DNA from: Puffinus mauretanicus
Taxonomy: Eukaryota; Chordata; Aves; Procellariiformes; Procellariidae
NCBI GenBank assembly: GCA_023333565.1
Contig: JAJKFH010003762.1
Coordinates: 1,488,001 to 1,552,000, forward strand
Reading direction: 5' to 3'
Length of the DNA stretch: 64,000 nucleotides
Position 1 is the stretch's first letter. Each line of letters begins with the position of its first letter. Below the pieces are notes generated by a model. That model was not told the DNA's origin, made no database searches, and was given only the letters and a program-made list of their open reading frames with translations. Shown here in pieces: positions 30,301 to 38,939 of this stretch. The position numbers and the translations under genes were made by a program.

Positions 30301-31692
30301 ATATAAGGAAACATTTCTACATATCCAAGTTGTGCCTATGCTTTTGTGACACAAAAATGACAGGGGAATCTCTCAATCGAAGCTCAGTACTTGAGTGTCT
30401 TTACATTCTTATCTCCTGTTGAAGTCTGTGGGGTTTGAAACCATTCAACATGTCCTGGAATTTCAAATGGTTAACGGTTAATTCATACCAATTGCAAGAA
30501 CAATACTTAATGGTTAGGCTTTTCCACCTATTCTACAATCTAACTGCTGAACTAAAGGAAAATCATTAGCAGAAACCATTAATTTATTATAAAATTTTAG
30601 CCAAATATAACATTTTCTTTTCAAGTAATCTCCTGAAATATTTTTACTTTTTCAAGTTAGTAGCTAGAACAAGCAACAGATGCCAAAACCAGTATTGCTG
30701 AAAGTTAATGTTGTCATGTTTAAAGAAACAACTCCAAATCTTTATTTTTCCGTTCCCTCATTATCTGTCCTTTTACTAATCACATCCTTTTCTTGGTTGC
30801 CCACACTAGCTGCAATTTTAATTCAGCAGTTGAAGTTTAATCTGCAATAAAAATTATCTTCGCTCTGCTTGAAGCTACTAAACCATATGACATTTTCCTC
30901 CAAGGCAGATACCAGAATATCAGACCAAAGAGCACAATATTGTGACATTGACTGTAGGCTGCAGCAAGATACCAGATCAATTCCCAACAGATATTTCTGA
31001 AATAGCAACTCAACTACCTCAAATGAAAAGAATACAGATTTTCAGATATTTTGAGCAGGTTCATTAACTGCACCTCAGGACCATTTACGATAGTTTCATT
31101 TTACTTGCAGGATTTTAGGGAGCTACACTATAATGGCTGAGTCCACACAAAGTTTGGACAGAACATTTAGGTCGCCCAGCTGCATGGTTTTTCTAAGTTA
31201 AAAATCAAAAATACCCAGGCAAAATGCCAAAGCATAGAAACAATTACACAGTGCTGACTACGTTTCTGCTTACATGGTTCCGTTTGTTCACTGTGCAAGT
31301 AAAAACCAATTTAGTATAAAATCAATCGGTAAAAGATCTGTTTTGTTAATATGAGATATTTCCTCATTGTAGGATTTCTGATATAGTTATAATTTTCATA
31401 TTGCATCAAATATAGACTAGGCCAAAATTATTTGTAACGGCTACCCATACAGCTTACACTACAGCAGTTTTACTGCTACACTCTGTATGTGTGTCGTCTT
31501 ACCAAAACATAAAACATTTTCTATTCTAAGAAGAAAAATGGACATTCAGCTTTTTACATAATTTGTTGTGATTTTACCTGGCTTACAGGATGAAAGAGAC
31601 CAAACTGCTTGTGAGCCTATTTCTCTAACAGTACCAGTCCTCTCCAACTGCTTTGGATCAGCACCAGGTGGTGTCTTGTTTGGGGTAGTCAT
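91..31692 (-). CDS. ANAPC10: APC10/DOC subunit of the anaphase-promoting complex, complete (4 coding exons)
   Basis: The coding sequence joins 31692-31578, 30187-30097, 29295-29175 and 321-91 on the minus strand. The lengths 115+91+121+231 sum to 558 nt, or 185 codons plus TAA, which is the known length of vertebrate APC10. Every junction has GT/AG ends and keeps the frame. The protein begins [14 protein letters not shown] and ends in MMYRSIR. It is a single DOC (galactose-binding-like beta-sandwich) domain. Family knowledge: APC10 forms the D-box co-receptor with the CDC20/CDH1 coactivators in the APC/C E3 ligase, and its C-terminal Ile-Arg tail docks on an APC3/CDC27 TPR groove; the tail is intact here. 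Differences from human, as I recall it, are few and conservative (for example I for T in KKPIRT, V for I in IKVYTP). The gene diverges from ABCE1 at a shared CpG island. Confidence 0.97.
4540..4642. repeat. T/G-rich low-complexity tract
   Basis: About 100 bp made almost only of T and G on the plus strand (runs of gttttt and ggggg). Because ANAPC10 is transcribed from the minus strand, it appears as A/C in the pre-mRNA. Confidence 0.9.
11041..11180 (-). repeat. Possible MIR-type ancient SINE remnant
   Basis: The plus strand shows cattttacggacaagtaact, and further on acaaggtaacaggtaagta. These resemble the complement of the MIR core (cattttacagatgaggaaact ... caaggtcacacagctagtaag). The match is by eye and partly degenerate. 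Confidence 0.35.
11359..11376. repeat. Poly(A) tract, 18 bp
   Basis: An uninterrupted homopolymer inside ANAPC10 intron 4. Confidence 0.95.
12671..12720 (+). repeat. tRNA-like A-box segment, possible MIR 5' part
   Basis: The motif atagcctagtgattac is close to the tRNA-derived A-box head of MIR elements (atagcctagtggttaag). No convincing B box follows, so it is neither a tRNA gene nor an intact SINE. Confidence 0.25.
15658..15678 (+). repeat. AATAAA followed by an A18 run
   Basis: A polyadenylation hexamer runs directly into 18 adenines. This could be the tail of an old retroposed transcript or a plain A-rich simple repeat. I found no target-site duplication by eye. Confidence 0.5.
18389..18431 (+). 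repeat. G/A-rich tract with G-quadruplex potential
   Basis: At least four runs of three or more G (ggggg, ggg, ggggg, ggg, gggg) lie within about 33 bp. It is on the template strand of the ANAPC10 intron. Confidence 0.75.
22085..22190 (+). repeat. Possible MIR-type ancient SINE remnant
   Basis: The segment acaaacaaatcacttaacct, followed by tactattatcatt, resembles the MIR core (gggcaaatcacttaacctct ... aataataatagta). It lies in ANAPC10 intron 4. Only a profile search would settle it. Confidence 0.3.
27331..27343 (-). promoter_or_regulatory. CTCF-core-like motif
   Basis: On the minus strand ccactagatgtca differs by one base from the common CTCF core ccactagatggca. It lies about 1.8 kb 3' of ANAPC10 exon 4. 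Binding is not established. Confidence 0.3.
29175..29295 (-). CDS. ANAPC10: ANAPC10 exon 4 (DOC domain)
   Basis: The acceptor cttcttgcag leads into [20 protein letters not shown], and the exon ends [10 protein letters not shown] at a cgg|gtaggt donor. It ends on a codon boundary (residue 109). Confidence 0.96.
29296..30096 (-). other. ANAPC10: ANAPC10 intron 3
   Basis: An AT-rich intron of 801 nt with GT/AG ends. Nothing else recognisable lies within it. Confidence 0.9.
30097..30187 (-). CDS. ANAPC10: ANAPC10 exon 3 (DOC domain)
   Basis: The acceptor ctttttcttag is followed by [20 protein letters not shown] and then [10 protein letters not shown]; the donor is ag|gtattc. The phase matches exons 2 and 4. 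This segment covers the start of the DOC beta-sandwich, including the conserved TYWQSDG motif. Confidence 0.96.
30188..31577 (-). other. ANAPC10: ANAPC10 intron 2
   Basis: An AT-rich intron of 1390 nt with GT/AG ends and no recognisable internal feature. Confidence 0.9.
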
Positions 31693-31694
31693 TT
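31578..31694 (-). CDS. ANAPC10: ANAPC10 exon 2 (start codon, residues 1-38)
   Basis: The acceptor tttactag is followed by two untranslated bases and the ATG at 31692-31690. The exon reads [20 protein letters not shown]... to SSCKP and ends with one base of a Gly codon at a gtaaaa donor. The start is the family's usual N-terminus. The 5' UTR is almost wholly in an upstream noncoding exon. Confidence 0.96.
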
Positions 31695-31829
31695 CTAGTA
31701 AAAGAAAACAAATGAGTTAGTTAATACATTTTTAGCTTGATGGGAAAATCAAAGGGTTGTGTTTGTTCATATAGATGGTTTAATTCTTTGGCCTCATACT
31801 TGTAAAATAGTCTACAGAATATGTGGTTT

Positions 31830-31935
31830 ATACATATACATATATGTATACATTTTTGCATGTCTGTAGAACCTTTTATTTATGCATATAATAAAATAAT
31901 ATATTTTATTTTTTACTTTATATATATATCTTTAA
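31830..31935. repeat. TA/CA-rich low-complexity stretch
   Basis: Contains tatacatatacatatatgtata and further tatatatat blocks, including short perfect palindromes. It is just upstream of the ANAPC10 start-codon exon. Confidence 0.8.
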
Positions 31936-32855
31936 ATAACAGCTTCCACATACATGTAAATTTTGTGTCCTTAAAAATTCAATACACACCTGGAACATTC
32001 ATAAGAAATATTCACAAGAAATATTTTACTTGTATCATTCTAATTCAAACGTACAGAGTTAGTCACGGTTTCAGGATTTGTTTTTAAGAAATTGAAACAG
32101 ACCCTGTCGATTTAAAGGCTAGCAATACAGCTTCATTTCCCACACACACACACGCTTCAGAGTTTTCTTAATTTGCAAGTTCAGAAGCCTGTAAGCCTGT
32201 CCTCCTGGAGATACTTTTCCTTAAAAATAGGAAGTGAGAGTTTAAACAAATTGTATAGTCCTTAATTTGGTAGGGATTGGTTATTGCCACATTTATCCAT
32301 GGTCCATTTCCTTTACTTCACAACTTCATCTGGAATCATTAACCTGACTTGCACTGCTCAAGTAATCACACTCAGTCTCAACACCTAGACTGCTGCCATA
32401 TATACTACAACATAATCACGTCCATTTTCATTTAGTATAGAGCACCTTATTACTTCCTAGAAAGTAGCTTAAAAGACTTTGTTCCAAAAAAAAAAAAATT
32501 CCAAAGAAACATAAGGTCCATGGAAGGAACTACATTAAAGCTTAAAAATTAAACGTAAAGCACTCAAGAGTCAGGGAATTAGAGTGACTTCTAATCCTTT
32601 GCTTACATCCATGACATCATATTATGCTCTGCTAAATCTCAGAAAAAGTCTTCCAGAACCTCTCCTAGATAGCAAGTGAGGTACTAAACTAGGCTGGATC
32701 CACACCTTACCCACTATAGAAGCCATACAAGGCAGAGACAAGATTTTCTATGTAAGAATACCTTTGCAGGTAAAAACTGTGTCGGACACAGGAAATCTGA
32801 ATTCTGTAGTATAAACCACTGTCAGCACCAAACATTTTCTATTAGCTCTTGCCTA

Positions 32856-32872
32856 TTTTTTTTTTTTTTTTT
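32856..32872. repeat. Poly(T) tract, 17 bp
   Basis: A homopolymer in ANAPC10 intron 1; on the gene's own strand it is poly(A). Confidence 0.9.
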
Positions 32873-33596
32873 CATTTTGCAAACACAGGCTTGAGACAGA
32901 CTTCCAGGTTTTTTTGCTATTTTCTCATATACAAGACTGCAGTCCTGACTACCATAAAACAGAAATAATCGCATGTGTGGTAAAATCTAAGTACTGACAC
33001 ACACAAGTGTCACAAAAGGCTACAAACAGAAAGCCTTGCTCAAACACCATCCTCTCAGAAAAGTGGGTTGAAGACTACACAGCTAATCCTATAAATATCA
33101 CGTATATATTCATATAATTCAGATATATTAATCCTAATGCCATCCAATTAAAAAACCTCATGCAACAAGTTGTTTTAAAATCCGTGCCCATGCAGAAAAA
33201 TTTTGTTCAAAAAAAATCAAACTATTAAGAAAAAGAAATAGGCAATCCATTTAGCCATTCCTATAACCAGACACTAGCACATAAATCTTCCCTAGTCACT
33301 GTATTTAAATATGCATTATCCGTTTTAGAACTTTTATCAGGTATTTACAATAGAAATAGCTGTTCTCTGCTGAACTGGCTACAGCATAAAGCTGTTAATA
33401 TGTAGAACAGATTCCAGACTAGAATAGAAAATACGTAATTTACTCTAGTTGCTACTTAATACAACTTTAAATTTATTGATAGCAATTTCAATTGAAACAG
33501 TGTCACAAGTATTCTAATCTAAGAATTTAAAACAGACTTGGAAAAAATTACAAAACACTTAGTTCACAGCTACTGGAAAACCAAACATTTTTCACT

Positions 33597-33663
33597 GAAT
33601 CACAGAATGCTTTGGGTTGGAAGGGACCTTTAAAAATCATCTAGCCCAACCCCCATCCAACAC
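33597..33663 (-). mobile_element. CR1 LINE 3'-end fragment (5'-truncated)
   Basis: The sequence gaatcacagaat, then tttgggttggaagggacctt, then atcatctagcccaaccccc is the complement of the conserved CR1 3' terminus, whose sense strand ends in ATTCTGTGATTC-type repeats. Only about 65 bp is recognisable. CR1 is the dominant LINE of birds and other sauropsids, which supports the host assignment. The fragment lies inside ANAPC10 intron 1, in the gene's sense orientation. Confidence 0.85.
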
Positions 33664-36600
33664 CAAAATTCAAATTATGTTTATTAAGCTTTGGGGAGAC
33701 TATTTTCCTGGACTCATGAATTTTAAAGCTCAAATTGCCTACTAGTCCAAACTCTGCACTATTTTGTTGCTTTTGTGACAATGAACTAACTAAGACAGCA
33801 TTCATTTTAATCTCAGATTTATATAGAAACCAGTAATGCTTTTCTCCCCATCTCTAAAAATATACATAGAAAATTCAACTTCACAAAGTAAAGCTAAATT
33901 ATTCATTCGATACAAAACATCTCTTGAATATCATCACCAGCAAGCCTTCACATTCTTATTATTTTGACTTCAAGAGAAAAATAACAAAAAACACCAAATC
34001 TGATAGTCACATCTTCATTCCTAGAAATAGCTATTGTCAGATTAATGAAAAACCCGACCTTAACACATAAGGAGGATGCAAACATCCCATCAAAACCCAC
34101 CAAAATAAGGTAAATCACAGAAATTACACTGTACACTCAGATTATCTCAGAAAGTTGATTACACATGCTTTATAGAAAAATTACTAAAATTTTAAAGTAT
34201 GCAGAATCCCTTAACACAACGATGTTAAGATTTCTTATAAGCTTCAGCACACACAGGGAAGCCAACACTGCCAAGATTTGTATTGCACTGGTTCGCAAAA
34301 GTCTGAGGCATATACTTTGGGGGTCTGAAATATAGAGCAAGAAACGCCATCCAAGTTTCCTACTGTCTTAAACTGAGCTTCTTTCCTTCTATCTAACAGG
34401 TAAAGCTACTTAAGATCCAGATTTCAACTCCAAACCACTGCTGGCAAATAAGTCAGCCACAAATTGTGCATTAGTGATGTGAAAGACTGAAAATCTTTAA
34501 TGTTTGAACTAATGAGTTGAACTAATCAAGTCAGTTTTTCACAGCAAAACTCCTGTTTAACCAGCTTAGTAACAATACATTCTGGATATCTTTGCTGAAG
34601 CTTCCCAATAGTCCAAGAAATTTAAAAGCAGAAAGCTGATAGAAGTACTAAGGAAAAATAATACAGCAACAGGCCAGCTCACTCAAGTAACAATTTCGGA
34701 CATTTTACTAGCAGAAGTACAAGTACCTCATTTTGGACAAGACAAAAATACTTAACATAAAAAGTAATTTAAGTCACCAAACAAAATAAAAAAAAAAAAT
34801 CATTTTCTTAGCCCAAGATGATAATGGAATGAGAATTGTTTTTTCTTATTTTCTTCAGGCTGTGTTAAAAGAAGTAATTTGTCTAGAAGCCCTTCTCCTT
34901 GACATGTGCTGAAAAACGGAAAGACACACTGCGTCTATAGAAGCTTTAGGTGGAAAAATCTCCAATTTTCCAATTCAGTTATTTCAAAAGATCATTAATA
35001 GGCTGCTGTTTCCTTATTAACAACATTAATATATTAATGTCTTAATGACATGATCAACACCACACTTTCATTTTGCCACTTTCCACTATATGGTACGCAT
35101 ATCCTTTGATCAAGACAAGAAGGCAGCTAAGCTTCCCCCCCACCTCCTTGAACTCTTTATCCCTCAGCGTCTTCCTTAGGGAAGTTTGCTCTTTTCCAGA
35201 GAGCATCCCTGTGAAGTAGCAGCCATTAGAGATGTTTTAACAAACATACAGTTTATAAACAGAGTGAAATGGATTTAAACGGTTCAACAGTCTACCTTTC
35301 ACAATCAAAACAGACAGGTCATTCTCAGTATCCAGGGGAAGACACTTAAAAGGTGCAAACCCTTCACGAAGAACACACACTCTTCCATAACACACTGAAG
35401 AGAAGATAGAGAAGGATGCATCGTGGTCCTTTCCTACTAAAGCTCCATAAAAATCCAGGCTCAAGGAAACTTTTACAGATTCCAAAGCAGTCTTCTCCGA
35501 TTAAAATTTCTAATTCCACCATGTTAGTATGCACAGAACTGTTTAAACACACACCTGTAAGGACCTTTGAGAGACCAGACTGTCCTCCACAGATGTCAGT
35601 CCAGCCATTTACTTCTCCAACAAAAGAGATTTCACAATCTTTGTGGACAGCCAGCTTCAGTGTTTCGTCAACCCAAAAGCCAAAAGTTTTGCTTTAACAT
35701 CCAACCCAAGTATTACCTTCTAAAAACAAGCATAATTTCTTCTCTTGCTCTACAGAAAACTCGAAGACTAGTTAATCACTAGCCTTTACATTAGCAATCC
35801 TTTTATAGATGTGAGGGCATTCATCAAATTTCCTCTTAGTTTCTTCTTTTCTAGTGTGTCTATGCCTTTCAAGTTTTCCTCACAAACCAAGTTTTATAAA
35901 CCTAATATTCTTGCAGAGTCTAGAAATCTACATACTATGGGTTAAAAAACCAGCCATACCATTTTAGCTGAGGCCCTTATTCAACAAAACACAGTAATCA
36001 CTTTCCTCGTCTTTCTATTTAATCACACCTGTTAACACGCCAAAATAACATTTGTCTAGTTGAAAGGACATCATATTATCAATTAATATTTAACACTACA
36101 GGGTTCAAATGCTTTTTTGGGATACTGTTTGCCGTTCAGTAATACCCTTTCCACTAATTATGCCTTTGATTTTTCCTCCCTGTGTTCTCTTCCTCCCTCA
36201 ATTCTTGTTAACTTAGCTTAATTACACTGATTTCCAATCTTCTATCAATCTTCTCAAGATCATTTTGAATTCTGACCCTGAGCTGTACAATCCTTCCAAC
36301 TTGGCAACATTTCTATTTTGCATTCACAGAAAACAATGCAAATACATTCAAAACAGAACTCCCCAGGAGGACACTTCGTAACCTCCCTGTTTAAAAGTGA
36401 ATTATTTACAAGTCAGCTTCAAAAGCAATTTTTCAACCAGCTGTACAAGATCTCTTATTTTTAGACCACATTTCAGTAGCTTGTTTTTAACGTCAACCCA
36501 GACAATGGCAGAAACCCTGTAAAACTCAAGACAAACCACTTATATTCCTTCCTCATTAACTGCATTGGCTACCGTAAAAAACAAAAGTTTGATCCAGACT

Positions 36601-38113
36601 GTTCTTAACAAACCAAACTAATCCATTTTCTGTTTGCACATTGTCAGTAAGTAGAAGACAATTAAAAACAAATTCTCCTCCCAAACCTCCTCCTCAGAAT
36701 CTTTCAGGGGATCAAAGCTCAGCTAGCTTTGCTCTTTTTTTAAAATCATTATTCTGATTGCATTCCCATCATACCATTTTATTCAGTTTTAGCAAGTATC
36801 TGACTACAACTTTTCCAGCAAAACTGAACAAAGGCTGTACTGACTACTCCAGCACTTTTGCAACATCCATGATTTATAAGACTGTTTTTCCTGTTCTTCC
36901 TAACAGAAGGGGATTTCATACCTTAGATTCCCTGACTTTCATACTTGCACTACTCATTTTACCTCACAAGCTCTTTTTCCTGCTCTCATTTTCTTTGGAT
37001 GAACCTTTTTAGGGTTTATGGCCTTTAAAGATCTCAAGATATATCCAGAAACCAGTCTCTTACTATGCTTCCTATTTTTTATTCAGATGGAAGATCAAAC
37101 AGTATCATTGAACATTCAAATTACTAATGTTCAATATTTAATAATGATAGTAAGCGTTCAGTAGCAGCCTATTTCAACCACTAGCTCACCTGTACATTTG
37201 ATCCCTCAGATTATTCTCTCAATACAATTTTAAACAGCTATTATTTTTACTCTGCCTTCAGTACATTGCTTTAAGCCTATTAGTGAAAATGACTTAAGAC
37301 TTTCATTGTCACAAACATAAATATATTTCACTAAAGATAAGGTAATTAAAGCAACTGCACAAGAGAATTACATTAGCAGTTTTTATACATGCATCCCTAA
37401 TCAATCTAAATAAATACATTTTTTTAAAAAATGTATTTTTGTAGAAGCCCCGACTTCTAAAGTTACCCAGTAAGGATATAAGCTGTTCTTTAAAGGATGC
37501 AAGCACTTCTTTACAAGCGCTTCTCTTAAGTGAAAGCAGTCTTTAAAAAACACAGTAACCAGAGGATGAAGCCAGTTTGACAAATCAAGTTGCTTTCACT
37601 CAGGCCTCCTTGGTAGCCTTCCCCTACGACTTCTTTGTAGGGCTTTTAATTACGAATCAAAGTATAATTAATTGGTTTGACAACACTGTATTACGGCCGT
37701 GTCCCCCAGGCCTACAAAACACTTAAGTATTGGAAATAAATCAGCAACACCTACTCACGAAAACACATCGGCTGTGCTTAACCACCAGATCATGCTCCCC
37801 TCTCCCAGCTGGGGGGGGTCACTGCAAGCACACAAGCACGCACCGAGGGAGGAACCCGGAGGAGGTATCCGGTTAAGCAGCCCCCAGCACCCCACCCGGA
37901 GCCGGTGGGCGCTCCAAAGGCCGAGCGACCGCACGGCATCAGCCAGCGGAGCTTCTGCCCGGGCACGGCCACAGCTCCTGCGGCTGCCGTGACACCTGGA
38001 GGCGAGACGCGGGAGGAGCCGCTCTCCCCCGCGATCCCCGTCGCCGGCTGGGGGGCGGGGGGGGCCGCCGCCTCCCCTCAATGCCCCGGGCCGCTACGGA
38101 GCAGCGTCCCCAC

Positions 38114-38330
38114 CTGATCCTCGAAGCCGCTGCAGCGGGTGAGGGGGCGGTGAAGCGGCAGCAGGGCCGGCGCCACGCGGGTCCCCTCAACGCGGGCAAA
38201 AGGCAGGCAGGGGCCGCCACCTCCGCGAGGGCCCAGGGGCCCGCCCGGGGCGCCCCTCCCTCTCCCGCCGAGGGAGCTGACGGGCCGCCTCCCGCCGCGC
38301 CGCCGCCCGGCCGCGCATGCGCAAAGCCCC
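38114..38330 (-). other. ANAPC10: Candidate noncoding first exon of ANAPC10
   Basis: The start-codon exon has only two bases before its ATG, so an upstream 5' UTR exon is required. Within the CpG island the minus strand offers a good donor, gatcag|gtgggg. The right edge (TSS) is a guess. A perfect NRF1 palindrome lies at 38313-38322, on or just inside that edge. Confidence 0.35.
38313..38322. promoter_or_regulatory. NRF1 binding palindrome
   Basis: GCGCATGCGC is an exact match to the palindromic NRF1 consensus, located near the middle of the divergent promoter. NRF1 sites are typical of bidirectional housekeeping promoters. Confidence 0.75.
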
Positions 38331-38365
38331 TCCCGCCGCGCGACCTCGGTTTAAAAGAGAACAGC

Positions 38366-38395
38366 GGGGGCGGGGGTAGGGAGGGAGAGGGGGCG
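38366..38395 (+). promoter_or_regulatory. G-quadruplex / Sp1-MAZ type G-run tract
   Basis: Four to five runs of three or more G occur in 30 bp (ggggg, ggggg, ggg, ggg, ggggg) within the island, directly followed by a GC-box-like gggcggag. Confidence 0.7.
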
Positions 38396-38614
38396 GAGCC
38401 AGCCGGCAGGTACCCGCGTGCACCCGGTGGGGAGAGGCGGAGCTCGGCGCGCGCTGGGGGCGCGGGCCGGGGCTTGCCGCCCGGGGGTTTCCCTCAGTGC
38501 CGAGCCGGTGTGGGCCGTAACGGCCCGGCCCCCCCTTCACGGAGCGCCCCGGGACGAGGGCGTGGAGCCCGGGCAGCGGACACACCTCGCGCGTAACGCG
38601 CCACTCCCTCCGGC

Positions 38615-38639
38615 GGCGTCACCCGGAGATGGCGTCACC
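38615..38639. promoter_or_regulatory. Paired CRE half-sites
   Basis: Two exact copies of ggcgtcacc start 16 bp apart, at 38615 and 38631. Each contains CGTCA, the half-site of CREB/ATF factors. The functional role is inferred. Confidence 0.45.
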
Positions 38640-38789
38640 AACCGTCGCGTCCCCAGCGCGCGGACTGATACCTTCCGCGCCCCGCCCCGCCCCTCCTCTC
38701 CTCGTGGCGCGAGGCGCCGCTCTCTCTCTGAACCGACGCGTTTTCTCTATGGTGAGCCTCCCGTCCTTCCCCTCTTCTCTATGGTGCGC

Positions 38790-38939
38790 GCTCAGGCCCC
38801 TCCCTGCGGGGGCGGCGGCCATCTTGGCCGGGTGGCGGCGGCGGGAGCACGTTGCGTGCCGGCCCGCGGGACAGGGGACGCGGTTCCCCGCTGCGGCCCG
38901 GCCGGGGAGCGGGGGCGCCTCGCTCTCCCCCATCTCCCG
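38790..38939 (+). other. ABCE1: Noncoding first exon of ABCE1 (left edge approximate)
   Basis: The CpG island contains a strong donor on the plus strand, tctcccg|gtaagc, with GT at 38940-38941. The ABCE1 start-codon exon has an acceptor 62 nt before its ATG, so a spliced 5' UTR exon is expected. The TSS is not determined; pyrimidine-rich sequence at about 38760-38780 is a plausible initiation zone. Confidence 0.55.
38818..38828 (-). promoter_or_regulatory. YY1-like element near the ABCE1 TSS
   Basis: gccatcttggc reads gccaagatggc on the minus strand, matching the AAGATGGC core of YY1 sites often found at or just downstream of TSSs. Confidence 0.5.

Larger units (their letters stand above)
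31695..38113 (-). other. ANAPC10: ANAPC10 intron 1 (within the 5' UTR)
   Basis: This sequence lies between the start-codon exon and the promoter island. The right boundary uses the candidate donor cag|gtgggg at 38114/38113, but other GT donors exist nearby (for example gtgagt at 37757-37752), so it is provisional. It contains a TA/CA-rich low-complexity stretch at about 31.8 kb, the CR1 fragment at 33.6 kb and T/A homopolymers. I see no other gene. Confidence 0.6.

Noticed and set aside
35023..35040. 18-bp perfect palindrome acattaata/tattaatgt
   Set aside because: It is made only of A/T-rich words in AT-rich sequence; such palindromes are expected and no function is suggested.
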